A stretch of 64,000 nt of DNA from Posidonia oceanica (GCA_037176725.1 JAZBRS010000049.1:32604001-32668000), one strand, 5' to 3'. Positions 1 through 9,960 are shown, counted from the first letter of the stretch. A program made the numbers and translations. Notes: a model not told the origin generated them from the letters alone.

Positions 1-695
1 CTTGAAACCTGGAGGTAATCTAAATGGGGGGAACCAGCTCATGTCAAAGTTTGCCGGAGCCTGGGTATATACCCCTAATGCACTGAGCATTTTTCTCATC
101 TCATCCAAATTTGTTATCCCAACTGATGGGGTCGGGACATGTGAATTGAAGGACGGATGGTTCTGCTGTAGCTATTGCAGAAATGTTGAGGTGCAACCTG
201 CTCGTATCGCGGGGGAGATCCCTGGTGGTAATGATGATCTGGCCGAGGCTGATTGCCTGCCGGAGGTGGTCAGGGATGTCTCAAATAGACTCCTTCCTTG
301 TATTCGCCATGTGGCATGTAGTTGTGTTCCTGAATCAAGGGGTTGGCCCTTGAGTTATATGCTCCGTTGAGCGCTGTGCCCTGTCCTAGGTGGTTTGTGT
401 CCCGCAGTGAGTTCCCATTTAGTCCCTGGTATAGATCTTCAGGGGTATGGTCCGCATCTGGCCTTCGTTGTCCTTCACCGAGGTGGGGTGGCTGCTGGAG
501 GTTGTTTAGACATGGCCTCGTTTGGGCTGATGTCTCTTCATTTAAGAACTGGTACATGGCTCTGTACTGGATTGAATCCGAATCTAAGACTTCTCCGGTG
601 ATTGGGTGGTAGATTGTAGGCTCCTCTCTCGAGGTACTTGTAGAGTCTGACCTCTCTCTTTCTGGCTGATCAGCTTCATGGATTTGATTCATCAT
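1..695 (-). pseudogene. gag N-terminal fragment of element A2
   Basis: The open frame runs from the ATG at 695 to a stop at 270 (141 residues), starting MMNQIHEADQPERERSDS and containing TGEVLDSDSIQYRAMYQF. The same segment in element A1 starts at 8477, so the start is supported by two copies. It is polar and glutamine/proline-rich, as expected for the poorly conserved N-terminal part of a plant Tat-type gag; no Retrotrans_gag core is reached here. Downstream of 270 the homology to A1 continues in another frame (LPRDTSRLHLN, CPDPISWDNKFG), so the gene is frameshifted. Structural capsid protein of a retrotransposon by position; non-functional. Confidence 0.7.
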
Positions 696-730
696 TGCTA
701 CAACTTGTGAGATGGAATTGGCTTTAGGGC

Positions 731-787
731 GTAATACGCCTCAGTATACGGCATATAACATTGGACGCAAGATATCAAGCGTTCAAC
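731..787. repeat. stem-loop module, A2 leader
   Basis: Arms GTAATACGC at 731, GCATATAAC at 751, ATTGGACGC at 760 and GCGTTCAAC at 779. The second pair has the standard 19-nt offset; the first is 20. Lies just upstream of gag. Confidence 0.65.
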
Positions 788-799
788 GTCCCCAGTTGT

Positions 800-985
800 A
801 TTTCCTCCAACTCTTTTCCTGTCTTCTTTTTTCTTCTCAGCCTTTCACTCTCTTTTTTGTTTTGATTCTTTTGCTTTTCTTTTCTTTTTTTTTGATGATT
901 TTTCTTTTCCTCTTTTTTTTGCTCGTTTTCTGCTTTTTTTCTTCTTTTTTGCTTTTCTTCTTTTTCTTTTTCTTTTTTGAAGGAT
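800..985. repeat. pyrimidine-rich low-complexity tract upstream of gag (A2)
   Basis: About 185 bp almost entirely C and T on the plus strand (TTTTCTTTT and TTCTTTTTT type runs), purine-rich on the element's sense strand. The equivalent tract of element A1 lies at 8585-8745. The 92-residue F/L-rich frame over it is composition only. Confidence 0.85.
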
Positions 986-1160
986 TATAAGTGCGAAGAA
1001 AGGGAAATTACAAGAACTTTAATACAGATTCCTAGAAAAGAAGTAAAAATAAACAGAGTTGCCCCTAACTGATACTGTCACTGTTTTGGATTTTTCAATG
1101 TTTTACCTTGCAATTAATCCACACAGAAAAGCTAAAAATAAGCAGCCAAGAAAAAAATGT

Positions 1161-1216
1161 GTTAGACGCACTATTTCCTGCGTCTAACATTAGACGCAGA
1201 GATTTCAGCGTCTAAC
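1161..1216. repeat. stem-loop module, A2 leader (type example)
   Basis: A 56-bp double hairpin with arms GTTAGACGC at 1161, GCGTCTAAC at 1180, ATTAGACGC at 1189 and GCGTCTAAC at 1208. Offsets are 0, 19, 28, 47. All four arms use the same AGAC variant and pair perfectly over 8-9 bp, with 10-nt loops. Followed by ACACCC. Confidence 0.9.
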
Positions 1217-1920
1217 ACCCTCTTTCAGAAAACTTCACAGAAACACTTTCTGACAGCGATTTAAAATTTTGATTTATGTTTCGCTTTGAGATTAGTGTCT
1301 TAAACCTGTGTAGCTCTCAAGGTACCTTAAGGCTTAGGTATGGCTTTTTTTTTAAGAATTTCTATGGATCCTCACAAAATAGGTAAATATTTTTTTTGGT
1401 ACTATCCCCTACCTCAACTCCTAAGGATGTTAGGGGGTGCCCGAATACACTTAGGTCCCTACCCTGTAGAGGTAGAGCCCAGCGTACTCAGGATTAATCG
1501 GGTCTCTCACGTATCAACAACAATAAAATAAACAAACCACCGAAGGGGGGGAAGAATGCAAATCTAGACTTGGGTTTCTAACTTACTTCCACACGGAGCA
1601 AGGGAGAGAAGAGTGCCCCTTGTGAAAGCAAGTGACAACACAAACACCTCTCTTAAGTCCTTTACAACAGAGGTGCTCAGGATTCAAGTGGTTACTTTGT
1701 GTAATCCAAGAAAAGACACAATCAAATTAGTTCCCTAAATAGGGCCATGCAAGTCATTCAGAAAAATTTGATTTTTATTTGTTTTTTATAAAGCACCCAA
1801 AAGAAAATGAGATTCCGGTCCCTACGGCAAAGTCGATCACCTCACACCTCAGTCTTTAGGCTAGTTATAAAAAGAAAGCTAAGAAAAATTTTAAAACAGA
1901 AATGTTTCTGTTCAGTGGTC

Positions 1921-1976
1921 GTTAGACGCGGTGAATGGAGCGTCTAATGTTAGACGCGCCAGTTCACGCGTATAAC
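1921..1976. repeat. stem-loop module, A2 leader
   Basis: Arms GTTAGACGC at 1921, GCGTCTAAT at 1940, GTTAGACGC at 1949 and GCGTATAAC at 1968; offsets 0, 19, 28, 47. Confidence 0.9.
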
Positions 1977-2243
1977 ATACTGACAGAGTTTTTTGCAGAA
2001 AAATAGTGGCTTTTACAAACCACCTCCACTCCCGAGAATCCCAGAGAAAAGGAGAGGTGATTTCAGTTATTTAGACGTGAAAAAAAAACGAGAAGGGTCA
2101 CGGCGTCTCAAAACACTACGAGGAATTTCACCGCTACCTTAAAACTTATGAAAAAAAAAAACTAACAAAAAACTAGAAATGAAGATAACAAGGTAGAAGA
2201 AGAAGAAGAAATTACTCACCTTGCACGGGAGCACTTCTAGCCA

Positions 2244-2260
2244 TCCCACCGTGATCGCCA
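2244..2260 (-). other. primer binding site, tRNA-Arg type (A2)
   Basis: On the minus strand the site reads TGGCGATCACGGTGGGA, three bases after the LTR end. The terminal TGGCGA complements a tRNA 3' end ...UCGCCA. From memory the 17-mer fits the 3' end of a plant tRNA-Arg with a few mismatches; Tat-lineage elements commonly use tRNA-Arg. Identical to the site in A1. Confidence 0.65.
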
Positions 2261-2425
2261 GACTGTGGATATGGGGTTTTGGAGGAGAAGAAGAAGATGA
2301 AGGATGGGAGGTTTTGGGAAGAAGAAGGCTTCTTTTGGCTCCCTCTTTTGCTCGCTCTATCTTCTCTTTCTCGAGGTCCCCCTTCTTTGTATCCGACTCT
2401 GTCACTCCACGTGTGATGGAATCGG

Positions 2426-2438
2426 TGTGATCGCCACT
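2426..2438 (-). other. primer-site-like sequence inside the LTR
   Basis: TGTGATCGCCACT on the plus strand repeats the core of the true primer site (GTGATCGCCA) about 165 bp inside the LTR. The same arrangement occurs in the other LTR copies of the window. Confidence 0.55.
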
Positions 2439-3151
2439 CTCGGTTCGCTTTCGCCGGCCCTCGAGACGCCTTTGGGGAGATGTAGTGTGGTTGCGGGTTC
2501 AGCTACCTTGGGACAACGCCAGTATTGCCCAAGGGTGCCCGTGCTCGGTAAGCTCTTTCTTCCTTCTTCCTCCTTGTATGACAAACGTTAGCAAAGCAAA
2601 ACAAACAAGACAATATAAAAATGGATCAACATGTGTAGTAATCTATCTAGAGTTAGTAGAAAAGAAAGTAAAGAAAACATAGTGAGATACGTACCCGAGG
2701 GGTTTGATCCCCCCGATTGCAAATAAAAGAGATGTATGCCTAGCTAAGAATATATGAACTTGAAATAAAAATGCTTGATTATACTACGGAATTAAACATG
2801 TAATATCAGAAATAAAAAAAATGAGAAATGAACGAAATAGAGTCTCCTCTGTCTATGCACAAGGTGCAAACTGTGTTGGCATGAAGTCAACAACGACAAA
2901 AGGATTCTCAAGCTTTTTCTATGACTCTCCTTCTTTCCAAAAACTCTCTTCTCTTTTTCAATTCTTGAGGACCTCACTTCTCTAAGATTTTCAATCTCAA
3001 GAGCATCTGAGTTCCAAAAGTTTCTTAGCTTCTTTTCTCTCTCAAAATTCCGGCCTTGAACTCAGTGGAGATACCCTTGCCTTTATAGAAGCAAGGGAGG
3101 AACAAAAAAGAACACAAATACCAAGTCAGCAGAGTTTCCTGTTTTAGAAGT

Positions 3152-3207
3152 GTTATATGCTGGAAAACCAGCGTATAACGTTAAAAGCGAGAGAACTTGC
3201 GTATAAC
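3152..3207. repeat. stem-loop module in LTR
   Basis: Arms GTTATATGC at 3152, GCGTATAAC at 3171, GTTAAAAGC at 3180 and GCGTATAAC at 3199; exact offsets 0, 19, 28, 47. The arm word differs from the leader modules, but most pairing is kept. Confidence 0.85.
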
Positions 3208-3380
3208 GACCTCCGAGGCATAACTGTCAGGATCAGAGAAGATTCTCCAATTAAGGAGTCATTAAGTGTGATTAAACTCGGCTTTGATGGCTTTGACCAG
3301 TCAACAGGTTCCAAAGAAGGCAAAAACATGATTTTTGGATTAGGCCAAATAAGGAAAGCTTTGGCTGACTGGGTTGCCAC

Positions 3381-3464
3381 GTTGAACGCTAGAAACCCAG
3401 CGGCCAATGTTAGCCGCTGGAAAACCAGTGGCCAACGTTGTACGCCGAGAAGTCAGCGGACAAC
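3381..3464. repeat. triple stem-loop module in LTR
   Basis: Three consecutive 28-bp units at 3381, 3409 and 3437: arms GTTGAACGC/GCGGCCAAT, GTTAGCCGC/GTGGCCAAC and GTTGTACGC/GCGGACAAC. Each pair is offset by exactly 19 nt. The change to GGCC/GCC appears in neighbouring arms. Confidence 0.85.
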
Positions 3465-3673
3465 ACCTTTAATCAGTTTAACTTCCAAATTTGGTCAGGA
3501 CGTGAAGAACACTCAGGTTGCCAACATTTGGGACTTAGAAAGGTATAGCACTTTGGACTTAAGTGGAACATTTGGCTCAAGTGAGATTCAAAAATGGGTG
3601 GAGGGCCTCTAAGAGCGACCTAATGCAAGAGACTATCCTAATATGAAGGGAGTGCCAAAACGGGGTATCTACA

Positions 3674-4447
3674 ACAGAATCTAGGGGGATGCCCCTAGTG
3701 TTACCTCCATCAGTAGAGGTTGGTGCCTTTCTAGGCGGGCTCGTCATTGTTGACGTTCCCACCATCTTTGAAAAGCTCATGATCTGCTCCTAGTTCAGGA
3801 TCGATTTCAGACCCGTGGGGCTACAGATCTTCAGAGAGGTTCGCAGTGATGCGGCGAGCTTTATCTACCAGTCGTTGTGACTTGCGTCGATTTTTCTCCG
3901 TAAGTTGCTCCAAAGAAGAAAAGAGGTTCGGAGTTGGAGGAAGAGAGGGCTCGGAAGTGGCGGTGCCAAAAGGAGAGGGAAGAGAAGGAGGTGGCTTGTC
4001 AGGAGGTTCGGGAGCCAGTGTGCCTAATAGTGATGGCGACGATGATTCCTCAGTAGGCGGAGGAATTTCTGTTGCAATCTAACCTTTTGGAGGTTCTGCT
4101 GGCAACTCTAATGGCGATGGTGATTCCTCAGCAGGCGGAGGAGTCCCTGTTGCAGTCTGACCTTCTAGAGGCTCTACTAGCAACTCAAGTGTTTGGAATA
4201 AGCTGGAAATGTATTCGTCGGCTGTGTCCTCTTCACTTGGGAGGGTGGATTTGGTTGGCTTTGCCAATATGATATTTCCCAGCGGGGATGTATTCGGATT
4301 GAAAATCCCTACGCTAGTGAAATGCTTTTGTAAACTCCACTGTAACGGCTGCTCGTCAGGGAACTGGTCAAAACCAAGTCCTCCTTTCCCTTCTCTGTCT
4401 TAAGCCTAGACTGGCTCCTTCATTCCCTTTCCTTCTGGGCCTAAGCC
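3674..4447 (-). other. 3' internal region of element A1, no recognisable domain
   Basis: Next to the LTR the sense strand carries a CTAGGGGCATCCCCCTAG palindrome; its GGGGCATC resembles the GGAGGGGCATC that abuts element B's 3' LTR and may be a degraded polypurine tract. Repeated glycine/serine-type codons (around 4010-4160, two copies of a GATGGTGATTCCTCAG-like stretch) are visible. No polymerase or integrase motif seen. Confidence 0.5.
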
Positions 4448-4654
4448 CTAGCCTTCCTTATAGCCAAACTTTCTCATGATCTCCCAACCTACGCTCATGG
4501 AGGGTCTTCTGGACTTTGGAGATGCTTTCTTTTTGTGAACCAGCTTGGGCTTGGCCCATTTGTTCATTAGTTCAACCATAGATACAATGTTCTTTCCTTT
4601 CTCAGCTCTGGTTGGTTTTTCCCGCACACTGAACTGGTGCGGTAAATATTTCAC
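4448..4654 (-). pseudogene. ORF remnant after the second protease-like domain (A1)
   Basis: A 68-residue frame starting MKYLPHQFSVREKPTRAEKG, rich in lysine and arginine. It lies directly downstream of the protease-like domain at 4661-5065, separated by a stop (about 4659). It could be the spacer that normally leads into reverse transcriptase, but no polymerase motif follows. I do not recognise a domain. Confidence 0.35.
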
Positions 4655-4660
4655 ATTTGC

Positions 4661-5065
4661 CTAAGCTTCCTTGCCTGGTATGTCCCCCATTATTTTGATA
4701 ATCTTCCCGTTGTGAGGGAATTTCAGACATTGGTGCCGGGGGGATGATACTCCTTTCAGGTTGTCAAGCCATTGCCTCCCTAAGATGATTTGATATGGAA
4801 CATTCATGTCTATGACAATTAATTGGGTTAGAACCTGGGTTGGTCCTATCCCGATCTTGGTAGTCCATTTGCTGTGAGCTTTTCTCTTGCTATCATCATA
4901 TCCGGCAATTGTCATGTCTATGGGGGTCAGTGAGAGTTCATTCACACCCAGAGCCCTTATTGTATTCAAAAAACAAATATTCATTGATGCTCCAGTAACT
5001 ATAAGCATGCCAGACACTAAATGATTATTTATAGAAATTGTTACATTTAGTGGTGCTTTCCTCAT
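4661..5065 (-). pseudogene. second retropepsin-like domain, catalytic Asp lost (A1)
   Basis: A 134-residue frame with the fold signature of retroviral-type aspartyl proteases: a flap-side strand ending GMLIVTGASMNICFLNTI, a middle part GYDDSKRKAHSKWTTKIGIG, and the C-terminal hydrophobic motif YQIILGRQWL, as in Ty3/gypsy proteases. The active-site triplet, normally D-T-G, reads V-T-G (the Asp is replaced by Val), so it should not be catalytic. It lies about 0.9 kb downstream of another protease domain that keeps DTG, so the element carries two protease-like domains in series. Element B has only the first. Whether this is an old duplication or a join of two element types cannot be decided here. 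Confidence 0.7.
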
Positions 5066-5401
5066 TTCTAGTGGTGCCAGCTCGCTATCAGCAAATGTAA
5101 TTATAGGCTCTACAAAAGCTGTTGTAGCTATTACATGGAGATCTTCTACTGGTATGTCCCGTGCAACTTAAGCCTTCTCCAATACTTCTTGCAGAGCTTT
5201 TCGATGTAAGACTGAGCTGCTTATGAGATCAAAAATGGAGATCCTGGCTTGTGTTTTCTTTAGCTACTCCAAGATGTCATACTCTGTTGGCACAGGTCCT
5301 TCTTGTGGTCTAACCAGCTCTGTTTGCTCCACTGGTAGCATTATCCGATTTGATAACCTTCCTCCTCTAGTAATAGGTGCCGCTGCCTCATCCTCTCTGC
5401 T

Positions 5402-6457
5402 TTAGCTGCCTGATTCTTCTTTCTTTTTGTGTGGCAAGGCGAAGACATGCTTCTTTTGAATGAGCCCCCCAAGCTCTGGTGGTTTGATGGCTCTAGCTGG
5501 TTGTTCTGCTGGTACTCGGAAAATTGAGGATGGCGGAGCAGTAGCGTTCCGAAATACCGAGGTACTTTGTGAGCCTGGTGCTTTGAAGATTGGCAATTGG
5601 CCTGATGGTGGCCTAACTGCTCTGAAGATTGGGGAGACCGACGATGATTGTGGCTTGGGACCCCACAGCGATGACTTTCTCCATGGCAGGAATTGTGACT
5701 CTTCCTTATCCCGAAGGGTAGCTATTTGAGGTTCAGGCAACTTGAATTTGCATAATATCCCTAGGCGATTAGCAGGAATGCTAACAACCGCTCCCTCGTA
5801 GTTGAATTTCAGCAACTGGTGAACAGGGGATGCCACGGCTCCGACTTCTGCTAGCCAAGACCTCCTGAGGATGAGAGGTTCCAGGACTTCTTCCTTCATG
5901 ATGATTACTGTGGTGATGTTGGTCAAAGGACCCACTGTAATTTCCATTGGTATTGTCCCTAGAGCCAGTTTCTCACTTTAATCAAACCCAGTGCACATGA
6001 AAGGGGTCTTGTCTAGTCCATCGTCATTGATCCCTAGGCTTTGGAGCATGGATAAAGAACTAAGACTTCGACTTGCTCCAGTATCAACTAGCACTCATAG
6101 CACATGGTCATTGATGCCCACTGTAATGACGAGCGGCAATTCTTGCTTATGCAGTGGCGGAAGCTCGGATTCTTGGAAGACAATGTTTTCTTGTTCAAAT
6201 TGCTTGGTGCCTTTTTGAACTAAGGTGAGAGAGTTTTCTTCCTCCGTGCTATCTTGCGGCTCATCTACTGCCGTGAAGTTGAACTGGCTGAAAAGATCTT
6301 CAATTGTTAGCCCTTCGCCTACTTCGCTGTCCGAGTCATCATCTGAGATTATTTTCATATCATTGGCTTGGTTGCCCCAGTCCTCATCTGAGATTGCTTG
6401 GCTACCCCAGTCCTTTGTTATTAATGGGTTGGGGATCTCATCATCCTTGAATGCCAT
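5402..6457 (-). pseudogene. gag-pol segment with first retropepsin domain (A1)
   Basis: Two frames in the same phase (6457-6095 and 5947-5402) are split by in-frame stops at about 6095 and 5980. The first part is acidic (DSDSEVGEGLTIEDLFSQF). Between the frames lies VLVDTGASRSLSSLSMLQS with the catalytic DTG intact, followed by ITVGPLTNITTVIIMKEEV and LEPLILRRSWL, matching the protease of element B (20567-20178) segment by segment. Downstream is proline/serine-rich spacer (SSVSPIFRAVRPPSGQLP). The protease would mature the Gag polyprotein in the cytoplasmic particle; the stops make this copy dead. Confidence 0.75.
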
Positions 6458-6493
6458 TATTTGATGATTAGGGAGTGGGTCGTTGTAAATTTG

Positions 6494-6784
6494 CTAAGAT
6501 GCCCCTATTTGCTCCCTCTGTTTGGCTCTTTTTACCAGGACATCCCATTCAAACACATCCGCCTCTACCATGTCATAGACTGTATCTCTGAAGGTCCAGC
6601 AGTCATCTATGTTGTGACCATGTCTTCTGTGGAATGGACAATACTTGCTTTGGTCACAATTTGGAGTTTCTGGCTTAGTTGGCGGGAGTTCAATTGCTTT
6701 TGCGCCTTCTAGCTCGATGAACATATCCGCCAGTGTGACTGGTAGAGGAGCGTAATGGTCCCTTTTTCCCCCTCTGGGTGGCAA
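6494..6784 (-). pseudogene. gag C-terminal part with CHHC zinc knuckle (A1)
   Basis: A 96-residue frame with the plant Tat-type gag C-terminus: HYAPLPVTLADMFIELEGAK, then KYCPFHRRHGHNIDDCW. The metal-binding residues are Cys49, His52, His57 and Cys62, the spacing of a retroviral CCHC knuckle with the second Cys replaced by His. Followed by FRDTVYDMVEADVFEWD. A nucleic-acid-binding role is inferred from the family. It lies downstream of the repeat-coded proline/glutamine/tryptophan region and upstream of the protease. Confidence 0.8.
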
Positions 6785-6935
6785 TAGCTGTGGAGGGGGA
6801 ACATTATGATAATTTCCCCTATGCCCATTGTTGTTGCGAGGGTTACCATTGTTGGCTTGGTTGCTCTGATTGCCCCTATTCCATTGTGGTCGAGGGGTAT
6901 TCCACAGAGGACAAATCTGCTGCTGCTGAGGGGGA

Positions 6936-7164
6936 TTGCTCCATGCTTGCTACGGAGGAGGATGGCTCTATACTTGTTGTTGCTGAGGAGGGCGGCTCCA
7001 TGATTGCTACTGGGGAGGATGATTCCATGCTTGTTGCTGCTGAGGAGGGTGGCTCCATGATTGCTGTTGGGGAGGATGGTTCCATGCTTGTTGCTGCTGA
7101 GGAGGGCGGCTCCATGATTGCTACTGGGGAGGATGGCTCCATGCTGGCTGTTGAGGAGTTACTA
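6936..7164 (-). repeat. 57-bp tandem repeat coding a QSWSHPPQ-type peptide repeat
   Basis: About four copies with copy starts 57 bp apart (GGCTCCATGA at 6994, 7051 and 7108). In the gag frame each 19-codon unit reads approximately QSWSHPPQQQQAWNHPPQQ, interrupted in places by TAG in place of CAG. It links the gag core to the zinc knuckle. Frames in the other phases over this stretch are shadows. Confidence 0.85.
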
Positions 7165-8092
7165 TGGCTCTTTGCTCTAGTGGTTTTGGCGCGGTATTGA
7201 TCCTGTTGATAGCTCCAGTCACGCCTTCCACTACTTGTGCCTTTCTACTCTTCTTGGGCTCCTCCATGAATTCATGTAGATTCTCTTTGACAAAGGCAGC
7301 CACTTCGTACAGAGCTGTTACATTGGGACAGTATGCATTTACAAGTCCTTTCTTCATTGGTCCAGTAGTATTTGCAATGAGGGTCTGGACCACTTGTCTT
7401 TCTAGAATGGTCAAGCCTGATCTGGCTGCCATTTCACGCCATCTATTGGTGAATGTTACCCAGCTTTCACCTTGCTTCATGACTTCTTTGCTTAGATCAT
7501 GGAAGGTCGGCTTTGGATCTATCTTGTGCTGGTACTTGGTTAGGAAGCTTTCTCTAATCTTGTCAAAGCTGCTGAGATCTTCCTTGGAGAGGGTGAGGAA
7601 CCAGTCCATGGGTTCACCTTCCAGTGAGTAGAAGAAAAGGTGTATGAGGAGCCCCAAATCATAGAAATAAGGAGCCGACTCCATCTGGAACCGCACAAGA
7701 TGGCTGAGCGGGTTTGTGTTTCCATCGAACTTGGGAGTCTTTTGGTACTTAAAGCCCGGGGGAAGTCTGAAAGGGGGAAACCGGCTCATGTCAAAGTTTG
7801 CCGAAGCTTGGGTGTGTACCCCTAATGCGCTGGGCATTTTTCTCATCTCATCTAAATTTGTCATCCGGGTTGATGGGGTCAGGATGTGTGAATGGAATGC
7901 TTGATGATTAAGCTGTTGATGAGGATAGCCGTTGCAGAAGTATTGAGGTGCAACCAACTTGTGTTGCGGGGAAGGTGCCTGGTGGGGGTGATATTCCAGC
8001 AGGGGCTGGTTGCCAACTGTCGATGCTTGGAGAAGTGGTTCCTGGTGCTCGTAGGGTGGACCGACTCTTTCTCTGTACTCACCATGTGGCAT
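7121..8092 (-). pseudogene. gag core (Retrotrans_gag domain), element A1
   Basis: A 323-residue frame. After a Q/H/P-rich segment comes FPPFRLPPGFKYQKTPKFDG and then the Retrotrans_gag core: PLSHLVRFQMESAP, LEGEPMDWFLTLSKEDLSSF, LTKYQHKIDPKPTFHDLSK, WVTFTNRWREMAARSGL. This is the capsid-like domain of plant Ty3/gypsy elements. The frame ends at a stop in the repeat region, where Gln codons have become stops. The true gag start is 8477; stops between 8343 and 8092 break the gene, so this Met is not the native start. Confidence 0.8.
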
Positions 8093-8342
8093 TTGATGTT
8101 GTTCCTAGATCAAGGGGTTTGCCCTTGTCTTGTAAACTCCATTGAGCATTGTACCTTGCCCTTGGTGATTTGTGTCCGGCGGTGGGTTGCCATACTATCC
8201 CTGGTATAGTTCATCAGGTGTGTGGTCTGCAGTGGGCCTTCATTGCCTTTCACTAAGGGGGTGGCTCTTGGAGATTGTTGTTTTGGCACGGCCCTGTTGG
8301 TGTTGGTGCCTCATCATTTAAAAACTGGTACATGACTTTGTA

Positions 8343-8477
8343 CTAGATCAAGTCTGGATCCAGGACTTCTCCGGTGGTAGGATGGTAGATAGTGATGGTA
8401 GGCTCTACTCCCGATACACTGGTCGAGTCTGACCTTTCTCTTTTTGAGTGTTCAGTTTCAGAGATTTGATTCATCAT
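8343..8477 (-). pseudogene. gag start segment, element A1
   Basis: Starting at the ATG at 8477 the frame reads MMNQISETEHSKRERSDS and ends at a stop after TGEVLDPDLI. The parallel segment of A2 (from 695) continues through the same point, so the stop is a mutation. This start is preferred over the upstream ATG at 8573 because only the MMNQ start is shared by both copies and the upstream codons overlap a stem-loop module. Confidence 0.7.
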
Positions 8478-8525
8478 TGTGACAGCTTTGTGAAATGATA
8501 TCTGACTCAGGGGTGTAAAACACTT

Positions 8526-8571
8526 GTAATACAGGCGTTTCACATTGAACGCAGGATTTCTACCGTTGAAC
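8526..8571. repeat. stem-loop module upstream of gag, first loop shortened
   Basis: Arms GTAATACAG at 8526, GCGTTTCAC at 8535, ATTGAACGC at 8544 and CCGTTGAAC at 8563. The second pair keeps the 19-nt offset; the first has lost its 10-nt loop. Position matches the module at 731 in A2. Confidence 0.65.
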
Positions 8572-8584
8572 ACCCTCAGTAGTA

Positions 8585-8745
8585 TTTTCAGCTTCCTCTG
8601 TTTCTTTCCCTTTTCCTTTTTCTTCTCTCTTTTTTGTTGCTTGTTTTTTTTCTGTCTTTTTTTTTGCTCTCCTCTTTTTTTCTCTTGCTCTCTTTATTTT
8701 GCTCTCTTTTTTTGCTTTTATTTTTTTCACTTTTTTTTTATAAAA
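8585..8745. repeat. pyrimidine-rich tract upstream of gag (A1)
   Basis: Almost pure C/T on the plus strand, equivalent to 800-985 in A2. Confidence 0.85.
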
Positions 8746-8912
8746 GGAGGATTGCAAGTAATTACAGAAATTTTGCAATCTAATACAAGCTCCTAAGAAT
8801 GAAAAATGGAATTTAAAACTGCAAATGTCCTGTTTATAATCCCTGCTTAATCATTCACCCTGCAATCATTCCACAGATAAAAGCCAGAAATTAACAGACA
8901 ACCAGACAATGC

Positions 8913-8968
8913 GTTAAACGCGGGATCTCCTGCGTCTCATGTTAAACGCAGAGATTGAAGCGTTTAAC
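8913..8968. repeat. stem-loop module, A1 leader
   Basis: Arms GTTAAACGC at 8913, GCGTCTCAT at 8932 (decayed), GTTAAACGC at 8941 and GCGTTTAAC at 8960; offsets 0, 19, 28, 47. Same position as 1161 in A2, but with AAAC/TTT in place of AGAC/TCT. Confidence 0.9.
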
Positions 8969-9522
8969 ACCCTGTTTCAGAAAACTACACAGAAATACTT
9001 TCAAACAGCGATTAAAATTTTGATTTTTGAATTTTCACTTTGTTATTAGTGTTTTAAACCTGCATAGCTCTCAGGGTGCCTTAAAGCTTGGGTATGGCTT
9101 TTTTAGAGATTTCTATGGATCCTCACAAAATGGGTAAATGATATTCTCTTGGTACTGCCTCTATCTCAACTCCTGAGAATCTTTGGGGAGCCTGAACACA
9201 CTTAGGTTCCTACCCCATAGAGGTAGAGCCGAACGTACTCAGGATTGATTGGGTCTCTCGTGTATCAAGCACAAGCAATCACAACAAACCACCAAAGGAG
9301 GAGGGAGAATGCAAATCAACACTTGAGATTCTAATTTACTTTCACAAGAGCCAAGGGAGGAAAAAGGGGCCCTTGTGAAAGAAAATGACAACACAAACAC
9401 CTCTTTTAGGCACTTTGCAACAGATGTACTTGGGACCTAAATGGTTATTTGCGTAACTCAAGAGAAGATACAAACAAATCAGTTCCCAAATAGGGTCATG
9501 CAAGACATAGAGAAAAACTCGA

Positions 9523-9543
9523 TTTTTTTTTTTTTTTTTTTTT
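9523..9543. repeat. poly-T run
   Basis: About 20 consecutive T in the A1 leader; at the matching place in A2 (about 1771-1790) there is a shorter T-rich stretch. Confidence 0.85.
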
Positions 9544-9657
9544 GAAAAGCACCTGAGAATCAAAGTTCCGATCCCTACGGCAAAGCCGATCACCTCAATT
9601 ATCAGGCCAGTTATAAGCAAAGAAAACAAGAATTTTGCAGAGTTCCTGTTCAGTGTC

Positions 9658-9713
9658 GTTAAATGATGACACTGGGATGTTTAATGTTAAATGCTCAGAA
9701 CCAGGTGTTTAAC
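9658..9713. repeat. stem-loop module, A1 leader
   Basis: Arms GTTAAATGA at 9658, ATGTTTAAT at 9677, GTTAAATGC at 9686 and GTGTTTAAC at 9705; offsets 0, 19, 28, 47. Counterpart of 1921 in A2. Confidence 0.8.
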
Positions 9714-9927
9714 GCACTGACAGTGAATTTTTTAGAAAAAAAGAAAGATTTTTTTTATGAACCACCTCCACTCCCGAGAATCACAGAGAAAAGAGAGATG
9801 GTTTCAGGTATTATGAACAAAAAAAACAAAGCAAGGTTGCGGTGCCTCAAAACGCTATGAGGAATTTCGCCGCTACCTTGAAAAACTTACAAAAAATAAC
9901 AACTAAAATAAAAATAAAAATAGCAAG

Positions 9928-9960
9928 GAAGAAGAAGAAGAAGAAGAAGAAGAAGAAGAG
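9928..9960. repeat. GAA microsatellite next to the primer site
   Basis: About eleven GAA units; the A2 copy has a shorter one at about 2193-2212. A matching TTC run lies inside the LTR at 10258-10283. Confidence 0.9.

Larger units (their letters stand above)
1..3673 (-). mobile_element. Tat-like Ty3/gypsy element A2, 5' part only
   Basis: Read on the minus strand this is a 5' LTR (3673 down to 2264), a primer binding site (2260-2244), a leader of about 1.5 kb and the start of gag (from 695), cut by the window edge. Leader and gag start match element A1 (8.3-10 kb) in order and content: the MMNQI gag start, a pyrimidine-rich tract upstream of gag, stem-loop modules and the same primer site. 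The shared LTR directly abuts the 3' end of element A1, so the two form a tandem array. Many differences from A1 show an old copy. The family call rests on gag and primer-site type; no reverse transcriptase is visible to confirm it. Confidence 0.75.
2264..3673 (-). repeat. LTR shared by elements A1 and A2
   Basis: A 1410-bp LTR. On the minus strand it begins TGTAGATACCCCGTTTTGGC at 3673 and ends ...ATATCCACA at 2264 (TG...CA). It is homologous to the 1613-bp LTR at 10019-11631 but strongly diverged in sequence and length. It contains stem-loop modules at 3152 and 3381 and an internal primer-site-like sequence at 2426-2438. Upstream in the sense direction lies A1's internal region, downstream A2's primer site, so one LTR serves both. 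Confidence 0.8.

Noticed and set aside
712..990. 92-residue F/L-rich frame
   Set aside because: Pure translation of a pyrimidine tract in the element leader.
731..1976. Regularly spaced short repeats reminiscent of a CRISPR array
   Set aside because: The repeats are palindromic 9-mers with 10-nt loops in a eukaryotic retrotransposon; no 20-40 nt direct repeats with unique spacers, no cas genes.
6778..7200. 140-residue plus-strand frame with AEEGGSM repeats
   Set aside because: Shadow of the 57-bp gag repeat on the opposite strand.
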